Source: an uncultured Robinsoniella sp.
GTDB lineage: Bacteria > Bacillota > Clostridia > Lachnospirales > Lachnospiraceae
Direction: 5' to 3'
Assembly: GCA_900540475.1 (NCBI GenBank)
Contig: UQGG01000011.1
Coordinates: 87,520-151,519 of the forward strand
DNA length: 64,000 nt
The notes under the pieces were generated by a model. The model did no database searches and was not told the DNA's origin. It saw only the letters and a list, made by a program, of their open reading frames with translations. Below are positions 57,498-64,000 of the stretch, one piece after another; position 1 is the first letter of the stretch; every line of letters begins with the position of its first letter. A program made the position numbers and the translations under genes.

Positions 57498-58174
57498 AAT
57501 TTATTACCTCCGATCAGAAAATATCCCGCGCCGATTTTAGTTGCAATGGTGTCGTAAGACAGTGCTGCTTTTAATTTTTTTCGTAAGGATGCAATATGTA
57601 CGCGTACCGCATTGCTCAGGCTGTCTGCTTCCATATTCCACACATGTTCCATCATTTCTTCCTGGCTGATTACCCTGCTGGGATTCAGCAGGAAATATTC
57701 AAGCAGAGCCAGTTCTTTTTTTGTCAGAGCCAGTTCTTCGCCATTTACAAATGCGGAGCGCCTTACGGTATCCAGCGATATCCCCTCCCACACAAGTACC
57801 GTGTCTTCCTGCGTAAAGGTTCGGCGCAGCAAACACCGGATCCTTGCTTCTAATTCTTCAAAATCAAATGGCTTTGCAAGATAATCATTAGCGCCGGAAT
57901 CAAGCCCGGTTACTTTATCCGTAACGCTGCTTCTTGCGGACAAGATCAGTATTTTTGTATTTTTATCCTGTCTGCGTACTTTAGACAGGACATCCATACC
58001 GTCCATGCCCGGCAGATTTAAATCAAGCACAACCAGGTCATAGGTTTCCGTTGTGATAAGTTCATAGGCTGTTGTTCCGTCATAGCAGGTATCCACCGCA
58101 TAGCCGTCTATCTGCAGCCCCTCTGCAATGGAGTCACATAAATCTATTTCATCTTCCACGATTAAAATTCTCAT
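57491..58174 (-). CDS. OmpR/PhoB-family response regulator
   Basis: This 227-residue regulator has a receiver domain with acidic residues in LIVEDEIDLC, phospho-acceptor Asp51 in VVLDLNLPGMDG and the switch Lys in DYLAKPFDFEEL. A winged-helix DNA-binding domain follows (ALTKKELALLEYFL, RVHIASLRKKL). It is coupled to the kinase gene. Its own promoter has TATAAT (58205-58200, - strand), with a CTTAAC-type element over the -35, which suggests autoregulation. The same element precedes the ABC operon and the redox genes. Confidence 0.94.
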   Translation of the reverse strand: MRILIVEDEIDLCDSIAEGLQIDGYAVDTCYDGTTAYELITTETYDLVVLDLNLPGMDGMDVLSKVRRQDKNTKILILSARSSVTDKVTGLDSGANDYLAKPFDFEELEARIRCLLRRTFTQEDTVLVWEGISLDTVRRSAFVNGEELALTKKELALLEYFLLNPSRVISQEEMMEHVWNMEADSLSNAVRVHIASLRKKLKAALSYDTIATKIGAGYFLIGGNKLC

Positions 58175-58199
58175 ATACCCACCTCCTGGATTTTACATT

Positions 58200-58232
58200 A
58201 TTATACCACGTACACATAAATTCTACGTTAAG
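58200..58232 (-). promoter_or_regulatory. Promoter and CTTAAC-type operator of the RR/HK operon
   Basis: On the - strand CTTAACGTAGAATTTATGTG (58232-58213) covers the -35 region, and TATAAT (58205-58200) follows after 7 bp. No -35 match is seen, as expected for an activated promoter. Confidence 0.65.
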
Positions 58233-58246
58233 AAAATTACGGGTGC

Positions 58247-58280
58247 CTTAACAAAGATTTTATGTCAGCCATGTTAATAT
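58247..58280 (+). promoter_or_regulatory. CTTAAC-type operator and promoter of the ABC operon
   Basis: CTTAACAAAGATTTTATGTC (58247-58266) is followed 8 bp later by TAATAT (58275-58280). It stands back to back with the - strand copy at 58213-58232, with 14 bp between them. Confidence 0.65.
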
Positions 58281-58360
58281 ATTCGTATTAAAACGAAAGC
58301 CGGGTAAAATTCTAACAGGAATGGTAATGAAATTGCCTGGTTAATATAGGAGATCATGAA

Positions 58361-60346
58361 ATGTTTGAATTAAAAAATGTATCAAAGCAGTTTGGAGATG
58401 AATATGCCCTGCGGGAAATTTCCATGACCATAGGCAGAGGTCTTCATTTTATAGTGGGGGCATCCGGAAGCGGTAAGACCACGCTGTTAAAAATAATCAG
58501 CGGTATGGAACAGTCTTTTGAAGGAGAGGTTTTTTACTGCGGACAAAGCATGAAAAATCTGACAGAACAGGATAAAAGCTATTACTATAACAATATCTTT
58601 GGTTTCGTGTGGCAGGATTTTAATCTGCTGGATGACCTCACCGTTATGGAGAATATCATGCTTCCCCGGTATCTGAAAAAGAAGCCGGATCAAAAGGAAG
58701 TGAACAAGGTATTGGCGGACTTGAAGATCCGGGAGCTGGCAATGCAGAAGGCAGGTAAACTTTCCGGCGGCCAGAAGCAGCGTGTGGCTATTGCCCGGGA
58801 ACTTTTGAAAGACCCGCTGGTAATCATTGCGGACGAGCCGACAAGTGCGTTAGATGAAGAATCCTCAAAAATAATTATGAATATTCTGCGTGAGATTTCG
58901 AGGAAAAAAACGGTTATAATCGTAACCCATAATGGGGAGTTGATAAATCAGAAAGATAAGGTTCATGAAATAGATAAAGGGGAACTGATCAGCACGGTAG
59001 ATGTGACAGAGAGAATCGGAAATAAAACGGAGAGATTAGGAAATAAAACTGACGGTAAAGGGAATAGAATTACCAAAACAAAGATACACAAGCTGGGTTT
59101 TTCCAACGCAATGAAGATCGCAGCCAGTAATATAAAAAACAAATGGGGAAGATTTTCCATTCATGTACTGTCTTTGATCGTGGGGGCGGTATTACTCCTT
59201 GCTGCCGTGAGCGGAGGGATTACCGGAACGGGGCAATCGGTTTTTGACGAATTGTTTCGTACATATGGAGACAGTATTTTAGATATCAGCATTGCAGGCA
59301 GCTTTGTAAGTGCGGGAGGAACCGACGGAAAGGAAAATGATGAGCCGGATGCAAATGTAACACAGGACATTGATGGGCTTTACGAGAAGTATTTATCAGA
59401 TGAACGGGTAGCTCATATTGTGTTTACCCAGGCATATAACGATATACAGGTGAACGTGGATGGCAGGGATATTAAGATTGATACCAGTAATTCTGTTCCC
59501 TTTATAAACAGGCTGACCGCAGGTGTTATGCCCATGGGCAGTGACAATGAAGTTGTTGTTCCCCAGAGCTTTGTAAAGAAATTAGGATTAAGTGACAAAG
59601 AGGCACTGGGCAAGACAGTTACCTTTCAGGGGGCAATCTATAACTGGGACAGCGGAGAACCGGTATCTAAGCCGGTTACATCCCAATGCAAAATAGTGGG
59701 CGTTATGGATACTACGGTAAAATACGATGCAGGTGAAGAATTAATGGAATATTCCGTAGAGGATTCCTTTTTCTTTAGTAAATCAGCTACTGATGAAATG
59801 CGGGCGCAGGCAGAAGTGAAAAATGGAGAGGTTAATTTCTCCATACGGGCAAAAACCCCGGCAGATATGATCGCAATAAAAGACGAATTGAATGCAGATG
59901 GGATTGTTCCCCTGGGACGTTTTGAGCTTGTGGAAGATATGGTGCGTTTGAATCAGCAGACGAATCAGCAGTCCGGTGCTGCAATCATCGTGATCGGAGT
60001 TATGTCTGTTATCATTATTCTGGCTGTGGCATTCATCACCGCATTCATCCGAAAACGGGAATATGCAATTTATAAAGTCAGCGGTTATTCGGGTAGGCAC
60101 CTGGCACTTCTGTCATTTGCGGAGGTTCTCTTTCAGACTGCGGTATCCTCCGTTTTATTCTTATGTATATCACCGGCTGCTAATTTTGCAACCACTGCAT
60201 TCTGGGATGTGAATATCTTAAACGGCAAACTCCTGGGCGTGGGAATTTTACTGATATTTGCAATGGGGATATTTTCAGGTCTCGTAACAACACTGGTTAG
60301 CTTCTCAGCGAAAATAACAAATTCCCTGATGACAGGAGACAGATAA
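58361..60346 (+). CDS. ABC transporter, fused ATPase and FtsX-type permease (1)
   Basis: This 661-residue protein has an N-terminal ATPase (Walker A GASGSGKT at 33-40, Q-loop FGFVWQDFNLLDD, signature LSGGQKQR, Walker B VIIADEP), then a cytoplasmic linker with NKTERLGNKT repeats. The MacB/FtsX-type permease follows: one membrane helix (about 266-288), an extracytoplasmic domain of about 240 residues, and three C-terminal helices ending KITNSLMTGDR. Such proteins export lipoproteins, toxins or peptides, or act as mechanotransmitters. It is divergent from the two-component operon and shares its operator type. The next gene starts 1 bp after its stop. Confidence 0.92.
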   Translation: MFELKNVSKQFGDEYALREISMTIGRGLHFIVGASGSGKTTLLKIISGMEQSFEGEVFYCGQSMKNLTEQDKSYYYNNIFGFVWQDFNLLDDLTVMENIMLPRYLKKKPDQKEVNKVLADLKIRELAMQKAGKLSGGQKQRVAIARELLKDPLVIIADEPTSALDEESSKIIMNILREISRKKTVIIVTHNGELINQKDKVHEIDKGELISTVDVTERIGNKTERLGNKTDGKGNRITKTKIHKLGFSNAMKIAASNIKNKWGRFSIHVLSLIVGAVLLLAAVSGGITGTGQSVFDELFRTYGDSILDISIAGSFVSAGGTDGKENDEPDANVTQDIDGLYEKYLSDERVAHIVFTQAYNDIQVNVDGRDIKIDTSNSVPFINRLTAGVMPMGSDNEVVVPQSFVKKLGLSDKEALGKTVTFQGAIYNWDSGEPVSKPVTSQCKIVGVMDTTVKYDAGEELMEYSVEDSFFFSKSATDEMRAQAEVKNGEVNFSIRAKTPADMIAIKDELNADGIVPLGRFELVEDMVRLNQQTNQQSGAAIIVIGVMSVIIILAVAFITAFIRKREYAIYKVSGYSGRHLALLSFAEVLFQTAVSSVLFLCISPAANFATTAFWDVNILNGKLLGVGILLIFAMGIFSGLVTTLVSFSAKITNSLMTGDR

Positions 60347-60347
60347 A

Positions 60348-62144
60348 ATGATTAAAATAAATGATATTACAAAAAAATATGGAAACAGCATAATATTAGA
60401 ACACTGCAGTTACGAATTTCCGGATACCGGAATTGTGTGCCTGATGGGACCATCCGGCGGAGGAAAGACGACTTTACTGAATCTGATTGCAGGATTTGAT
60501 ACCGATTACAGCGGCATGATATCAGTGGGAGGTGTCCCGGTTACGGAGATGAATCCCGATGAACTCTGCAGATACCGCAGAGATAACGTAGGATTCGTAT
60601 TTCAAAATTATCATTTGCTGCCCGGCTATACTGTTTTGGAAAATATTTTACTTGCCTGTGAACGGGGAGAGGATGAAAAGGAACGTCTGTGTAAGGCAAA
60701 GGCGCTTTTAAAGCGGATTGGCATGGAAGAAAAAGCAGATCAGCCCTCAGAGACGCTTTCCGGAGGACAGAAGCAGCGGGCAGCCATTGCAAGGGCACTT
60801 GTCAATGATCCCCAGATTATATTTGCAGACGAACCTACCGGTGCGCTGGATCGTGGGACGTCTGCAGAGATAATGTCTTTACTCAGGGAAATTGCCAGGG
60901 ACAGACTGGTTGTTGTAATCACTCATGACGCAAAAATATGTGAATTTGCAGATGAAGTCATTTATATCAGGGAGAAAAAAATAATGGAGGAGCGCCCGGT
61001 AAGCCGGGACATGTCCAATGAAAGGCCCCTTCTCCGTAGGGAAAGAAATCCGGATAAAAATGCCATGCTTTCCAAAGCAGTAAAAAACTTCAAGGTACAT
61101 TTAAAACGCTATATTGCGGTTTCACTGGCTATTTCTATCGGTATGCTGGCATTTTTATTTTCCCTGTCCTTCGGCAATGTGATGGAACACTCTATTTCGG
61201 AATTTCAGGAAAAGAACACGGCATTTAATAACGGATACATCCGGGGAACCGATGATGGCACCATTTTAGCATATCTAAAGTCGGATGAACGGATTGAAAA
61301 TGTGTATTATCAGTATAAATTAGAAAATATATCTATGGAAATGGATAAGAAAATTCAGGTGCTGGCTGAAAAATTTCCCACTCCGAAAGCAACGCAGGGA
61401 TTATCTTATGGCGTAATGCCAGGAATAGAAAAGGATGAAATTGCAATTACGCCAAGTCTGGCTAAGAAGATGTCGGAAGATATTAAATCATTGGTTGGCA
61501 GGGAGCTTACATTGGAGCTGGATGGTGAAAGCTATGTGGTCACTATCAGCGGTATCTACAACGCCGGATATGATGATTTTATCGTAAGCCCCGATATGGA
61601 GCAGAAGTTCTATGAGCATCTCCCTGAACAGGACAATTATTCCATCACTTATGATGTAAAAGAATTCTCCGATATTGTAGCGGTAAGCAACCGGCTCAAG
61701 CTGCAGGGACTGAAATCCGACAATGCCTCAGATGAAGTATACGCGCTTCAGAATACGTTCCAGAGCCTGGGCAAATTATTTCTGGTACTATCCATTTTGA
61801 TTCTGGGAATCGGATTGTTTATTTGTGCCGTGCTCCTGATTAAACTGCAAAATACCAGGTACCGGGAAGTTGGTTTATTATCTGCGCTGGGCTATCCCAG
61901 GAGGCAGATTACCGGTATGATTCTGCAGGAAAATATGTTGCTTGCCATACTTACGGGAGCAATGGAACTGGGACTGCTCGGGGCCAGCATGTTCATCAGT
62001 AACCTGCTTGGATTGCCCCTGATTGTTTCAGGGGTCCAGGCAGTTTTCACCATTATCTCGGCATTTGCGGTGGTCTTGGTTTTAAGCGGCGTTGCAAGCC
62101 TGCCCTTGGTACGGACTGAGCCAGCGGCTGCACTGCGGAAATAA
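60348..62144 (+). CDS. ABC transporter, fused ATPase and FtsX-type permease (2)
   Basis: This 598-residue partner has the same layout: an ATPase with Walker A GPSGGGKT, signature LSGGQKQR and Walker B IIFADEPTGALD, one membrane helix (YIAVSLAISIGMLAFLFSLSF), an extracytoplasmic domain and a C-terminal permease with SALGYPRRQITGMILQ. It probably forms a heterodimer with the preceding protein, because the two genes are coupled and each carries a single ATPase and permease half. It ends 3 bp before the convergent acetyltransferase gene. Confidence 0.92.
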   Translation: MIKINDITKKYGNSIILEHCSYEFPDTGIVCLMGPSGGGKTTLLNLIAGFDTDYSGMISVGGVPVTEMNPDELCRYRRDNVGFVFQNYHLLPGYTVLENILLACERGEDEKERLCKAKALLKRIGMEEKADQPSETLSGGQKQRAAIARALVNDPQIIFADEPTGALDRGTSAEIMSLLREIARDRLVVVITHDAKICEFADEVIYIREKKIMEERPVSRDMSNERPLLRRERNPDKNAMLSKAVKNFKVHLKRYIAVSLAISIGMLAFLFSLSFGNVMEHSISEFQEKNTAFNNGYIRGTDDGTILAYLKSDERIENVYYQYKLENISMEMDKKIQVLAEKFPTPKATQGLSYGVMPGIEKDEIAITPSLAKKMSEDIKSLVGRELTLELDGESYVVTISGIYNAGYDDFIVSPDMEQKFYEHLPEQDNYSITYDVKEFSDIVAVSNRLKLQGLKSDNASDEVYALQNTFQSLGKLFLVLSILILGIGLFICAVLLIKLQNTRYREVGLLSALGYPRRQITGMILQENMLLAILTGAMELGLLGASMFISNLLGLPLIVSGVQAVFTIISAFAVVLVLSGVASLPLVRTEPAAALRK

Positions 62145-62147
62145 TGT

Positions 62148-62792
62148 CTATATTCCAAACTGGCGGAGTTCCAGTTCCAGGTTTTGATAAAATTTGGAAA
62201 GATGCAATCCATCTGTTAATGCATGGTGGCATAGAATGGATACCGGCATCAATATCTGTCCGTTCTGTTCTTTATAGCGTCCCCAGGAAATTCTTGGGTT
62301 GCTGTCCGCTGGATTTGGAGTTGGCTGTATGAATGCTTCATAATTGATCCAGGGAAGTGTGGAAATGAAAATTAAGGATAATGCATCTTCGGCATCATCC
62401 ACACACTGCTCAGTTTTAGCGCGTTCTTGAGTTTGAACCGCATAGGGGAGATAGGCATCAAATTTTAGATTGCTGTCCAATTTGCAGTAACAATAAGTGT
62501 CATTTTCTAAAGCAACTGTGTGGGAGGTGGGACATCTCTGGTATTCAATAATTCCACCCTTATAAATTCGCTGCCTTAATTCCGCAACGGAATTGGCAGC
62601 ATTTGATACACAATACAAAAAAGATAGAAAAAAGGGAAGGTTTTGTTCTTTTACGGTTTTAAAAAAATTGGTAATATCTACTTTTACGGTCACACCTACA
62701 TAAGGTTGAGCCATATCTTTAAAATACTCAAAATGTTTTCTTCTCGGGTATGATTCCATCTGTATCATTTTATATAATTTTTCGTGCTCCAT
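62148..62792 (-). CDS. Chloramphenicol-acetyltransferase-like enzyme
   Basis: This 214-residue protein follows the type A CAT fold from the start (YPRRKHFEYFKDMAQPYV) to the end, and keeps the catalytic HHxxxDG motif (CHHALTDGLH). The segments NSVAELRQRIYKGGIIEY and FISTLPWINYEAF also match the family. It would use acetyl-CoA to acylate a hydroxyl group; chloramphenicol is one possible substrate, but many such chromosomal relatives have unknown targets. The ATG has AAGGAGGAT upstream. It is 31 bp downstream of the methyltransferase gene, so they are probably co-transcribed. Confidence 0.88.
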   Translation of the reverse strand: MEHEKLYKMIQMESYPRRKHFEYFKDMAQPYVGVTVKVDITNFFKTVKEQNLPFFLSFLYCVSNAANSVAELRQRIYKGGIIEYQRCPTSHTVALENDTYCYCKLDSNLKFDAYLPYAVQTQERAKTEQCVDDAEDALSLIFISTLPWINYEAFIQPTPNPADSNPRISWGRYKEQNGQILMPVSILCHHALTDGLHLSKFYQNLELELRQFGI

Positions 62793-62823
62793 TTTATATC
62801 CTCCTTATCATGTTGCTGTGGAT

Positions 62824-63612
62824 TTACTTTTTCCGCATTGTTGTAATCGCTGCATAATGTAAAATTTTAAATTCCTCAGGTGCTATTTCCTCTAAAAGCT
62901 TTCGGTGCTCCTGGTCAAACTGTCCCACTTCTGCTTCAGACAGAGAAGCCTCAATGCCACGGCAGGATTTCATCCGCCCATTCCAGCTTTCCCGGTTAAA
63001 AGGAACAGAAACATCATATACATCCTGGTTTTCCAGGGTAAAATATTCTTTGTAGACATCCGGCATGGAGATGGCGTGCCTTACCTCCTTGCATCCTGTC
63101 CACTTCGGATTATATTTTAGAATAAGTTCTTCACTTTTACCGGCTATAAGATCTTCAAAGGGAAGCCATGCCATATACAACACCACGAATCTGCCATTAG
63201 GTTTTAACATTTTATAGATCTTAGGTGCCAGTTCTTCATGATTAAAGTAGGTAAAACACTGGCAGGCGGTTACCACATCGAAGGAATCAGCGGGAAAATC
63301 AATTTTTTCAGCCGGAACACATTGGAACTTAATATCCATATTTGACTTTTGCGATAACAGGATTGCCTGCTCAATCTGATTCTTGGAAATGTCAATTCCC
63401 GTAAATTCCGCCCCATACCGGTATAGATTACGGGGAAGCACTCCGGTACCTGTTCCAATGTCCAATACCTTTTGATCATCCACACACAAATCCATATCTA
63501 TAAGCTTTTGATAAAATTCTGTGGGATAAATATCCCGGTATTTGGCATAGTCACTTGAGGTACGTCCCCAATCAAATCCTCTTCCATTATCGATTTTAGT
63601 GTTTTGAATCAT
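62824..63612 (-). CDS. Class I SAM-dependent methyltransferase
   Basis: This 262-residue cytoplasmic enzyme has SAM motif I VLDIGTGTGVLPRNL (about residues 48-62), motif II FTGIDISKNQI, a VTACQCFTYFNHEEL segment and the usual post-motif strand GRFVVLYMAWLPFED. The start at 63612 has a weak ribosome binding site (AAGGCGGG). It heads a two-gene unit with the CAT-like enzyme. The substrate cannot be inferred. Confidence 0.88.
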   Translation of the reverse strand: MIQNTKIDNGRGFDWGRTSSDYAKYRDIYPTEFYQKLIDMDLCVDDQKVLDIGTGTGVLPRNLYRYGAEFTGIDISKNQIEQAILLSQKSNMDIKFQCVPAEKIDFPADSFDVVTACQCFTYFNHEELAPKIYKMLKPNGRFVVLYMAWLPFEDLIAGKSEELILKYNPKWTGCKEVRHAISMPDVYKEYFTLENQDVYDVSVPFNRESWNGRMKSCRGIEASLSEAEVGQFDQEHRKLLEEIAPEEFKILHYAAITTMRKK

Positions 63613-63861
63613 TTTAGCACCCGCCTTTCGAATATTTATTAAAATTCATACATTCAGTTAACTGTAACTTTCTGGGTTCAAGATCTTGATGAATAAAGCT
63701 TATTTATGACTTGTAAAAATAATATCATAATAAGGGCTGGATGTCATTATATAGTGTCAAAATCATTTCTGGTTTTCTAGAATAAACACTTTATATGTGG
63801 TCCGCTATTTTGAATTATATTTGGGTTTCGCTGATTAAGGACGCTTTGTTTATGATAGGTA

Positions 63862-63984
63862 ATGTACGAAAAGATGGGCGTGGGAAACTGGTATGGACTC
63901 CGTCAGCTGGCCGCAGAACTGGTATTTTCTAACCTTTCCGAAGCGCTTTTTGGCGGCACGCGGGCATTCACCGAGAAATCCTGA
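63862..63984 (+). pseudogene. Possible 40-residue ORF or gene remnant
   Basis: An ATG at 63862 opens a 40-residue frame ending with TGA at 63982-63984 (MYEKMGVGNWYGLRQLAAEL at the start, LFGGTRAFTEKS at the end). It has no good ribosome binding site and no recognised domain. The base composition is richer in G+C than the surrounding spacer, so a remnant of a longer gene is possible. The rest of 63613-63861 is AT-rich spacer with no feature I can support. Confidence 0.25.
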
Positions 63985-63997
63985 TGCATTTCTCGGT
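63970..63997 (+). terminator. Hairpin at the window end
   Basis: The arms ACCGAGAAAT and ATTTCTCGGT pair perfectly around an 8-nt loop, overlapping the stop of the small frame at 63862. The window ends 3 bp later, so a U-run cannot be judged. Confidence 0.45.
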
Positions 63998-64000
63998 TCA

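Noticed and set aside
62148..62792. Confident call of chloramphenicol resistance (cat)
   Set aside because: The catalytic motif is present, but many chromosomal relatives have other or unknown substrates, so no gene symbol was given.

Overview
The window looks like a chromosomal carbohydrate-use region of a gut Clostridia species, most likely a Lachnospiraceae member. This is inferred from strong AAGGAGG-type ribosome binding sites, many binding-protein sugar ABC transporters, YesM/YesN-type regulators, and giant secreted enzymes that end in FIVAR repeats and a BspA-type leucine-rich domain. No rRNA, tRNA, CRISPR array, prophage or complete insertion sequence was seen.

Layout. (1) 1-4964, + strand: 3' end of a sugar-binding protein, two sugar permeases and a GH2 beta-mannosidase. 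(2) 5251-16657, +: two giant secreted glycosidase-like proteins, one with an alpha-galactosidase-like barrel and one alpha-L-fucosidase-like, which share a nearly identical C-terminal half. (3) 16887-24888, +: a second sugar ABC importer, a Gfo/Idh/MocA oxidoreductase and a YesM/YesN two-component pair. The promoters of blocks 2 and 3 share an element at the same distance from the -10, so this pair probably controls both. (4) 25042-31670: a PIG-L-like protein, a SAM methyltransferase and an oligopeptide/nickel-type ABC importer. (5) 31981-54117, +: a membrane-bound AraC regulator, a duplicated TGTACA operator, an LplABC-type importer, four divergent uroporphyrinogen-decarboxylase (URO-D) superfamily proteins, a six-hairpin-like hydrolase and a 3099-residue secreted protein with two beta-helix modules. 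(6) 54094-58174, - strand: a two-component system (RR, HK), then a lipoprotein, a 44-residue CXXC protein, a membrane polyferredoxin and a TlpA-type thioredoxin. (7) 58361-62144, +: two ATPase-permease fusion ABC proteins. (8) 62148-63612, -: a SAM methyltransferase and a chloramphenicol-acetyltransferase-like enzyme, followed by 388 bp of mostly featureless sequence.

How the parts work together (inference). Blocks 1-3 fit extracellular trimming of fucose-, galactose- and mannose-containing glycans, import of the products and intracellular breakdown. Block 5 looks like a separate glycan locus in which URO-D-fold proteins are combined with glycan import and degradation; none of the usual corrinoid partners is in the window. 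Blocks 6 and 7 are tied by three copies of a 20-bp CTTAAC-type element, each 7-8 bp upstream of a candidate -10, which predicts one regulon joining an envelope thiol-redox system to an ABC exporter.

The two best candidates for undescribed systems are the URO-D/glycan cluster and the CXXC/polyferredoxin/TlpA redox regulon.
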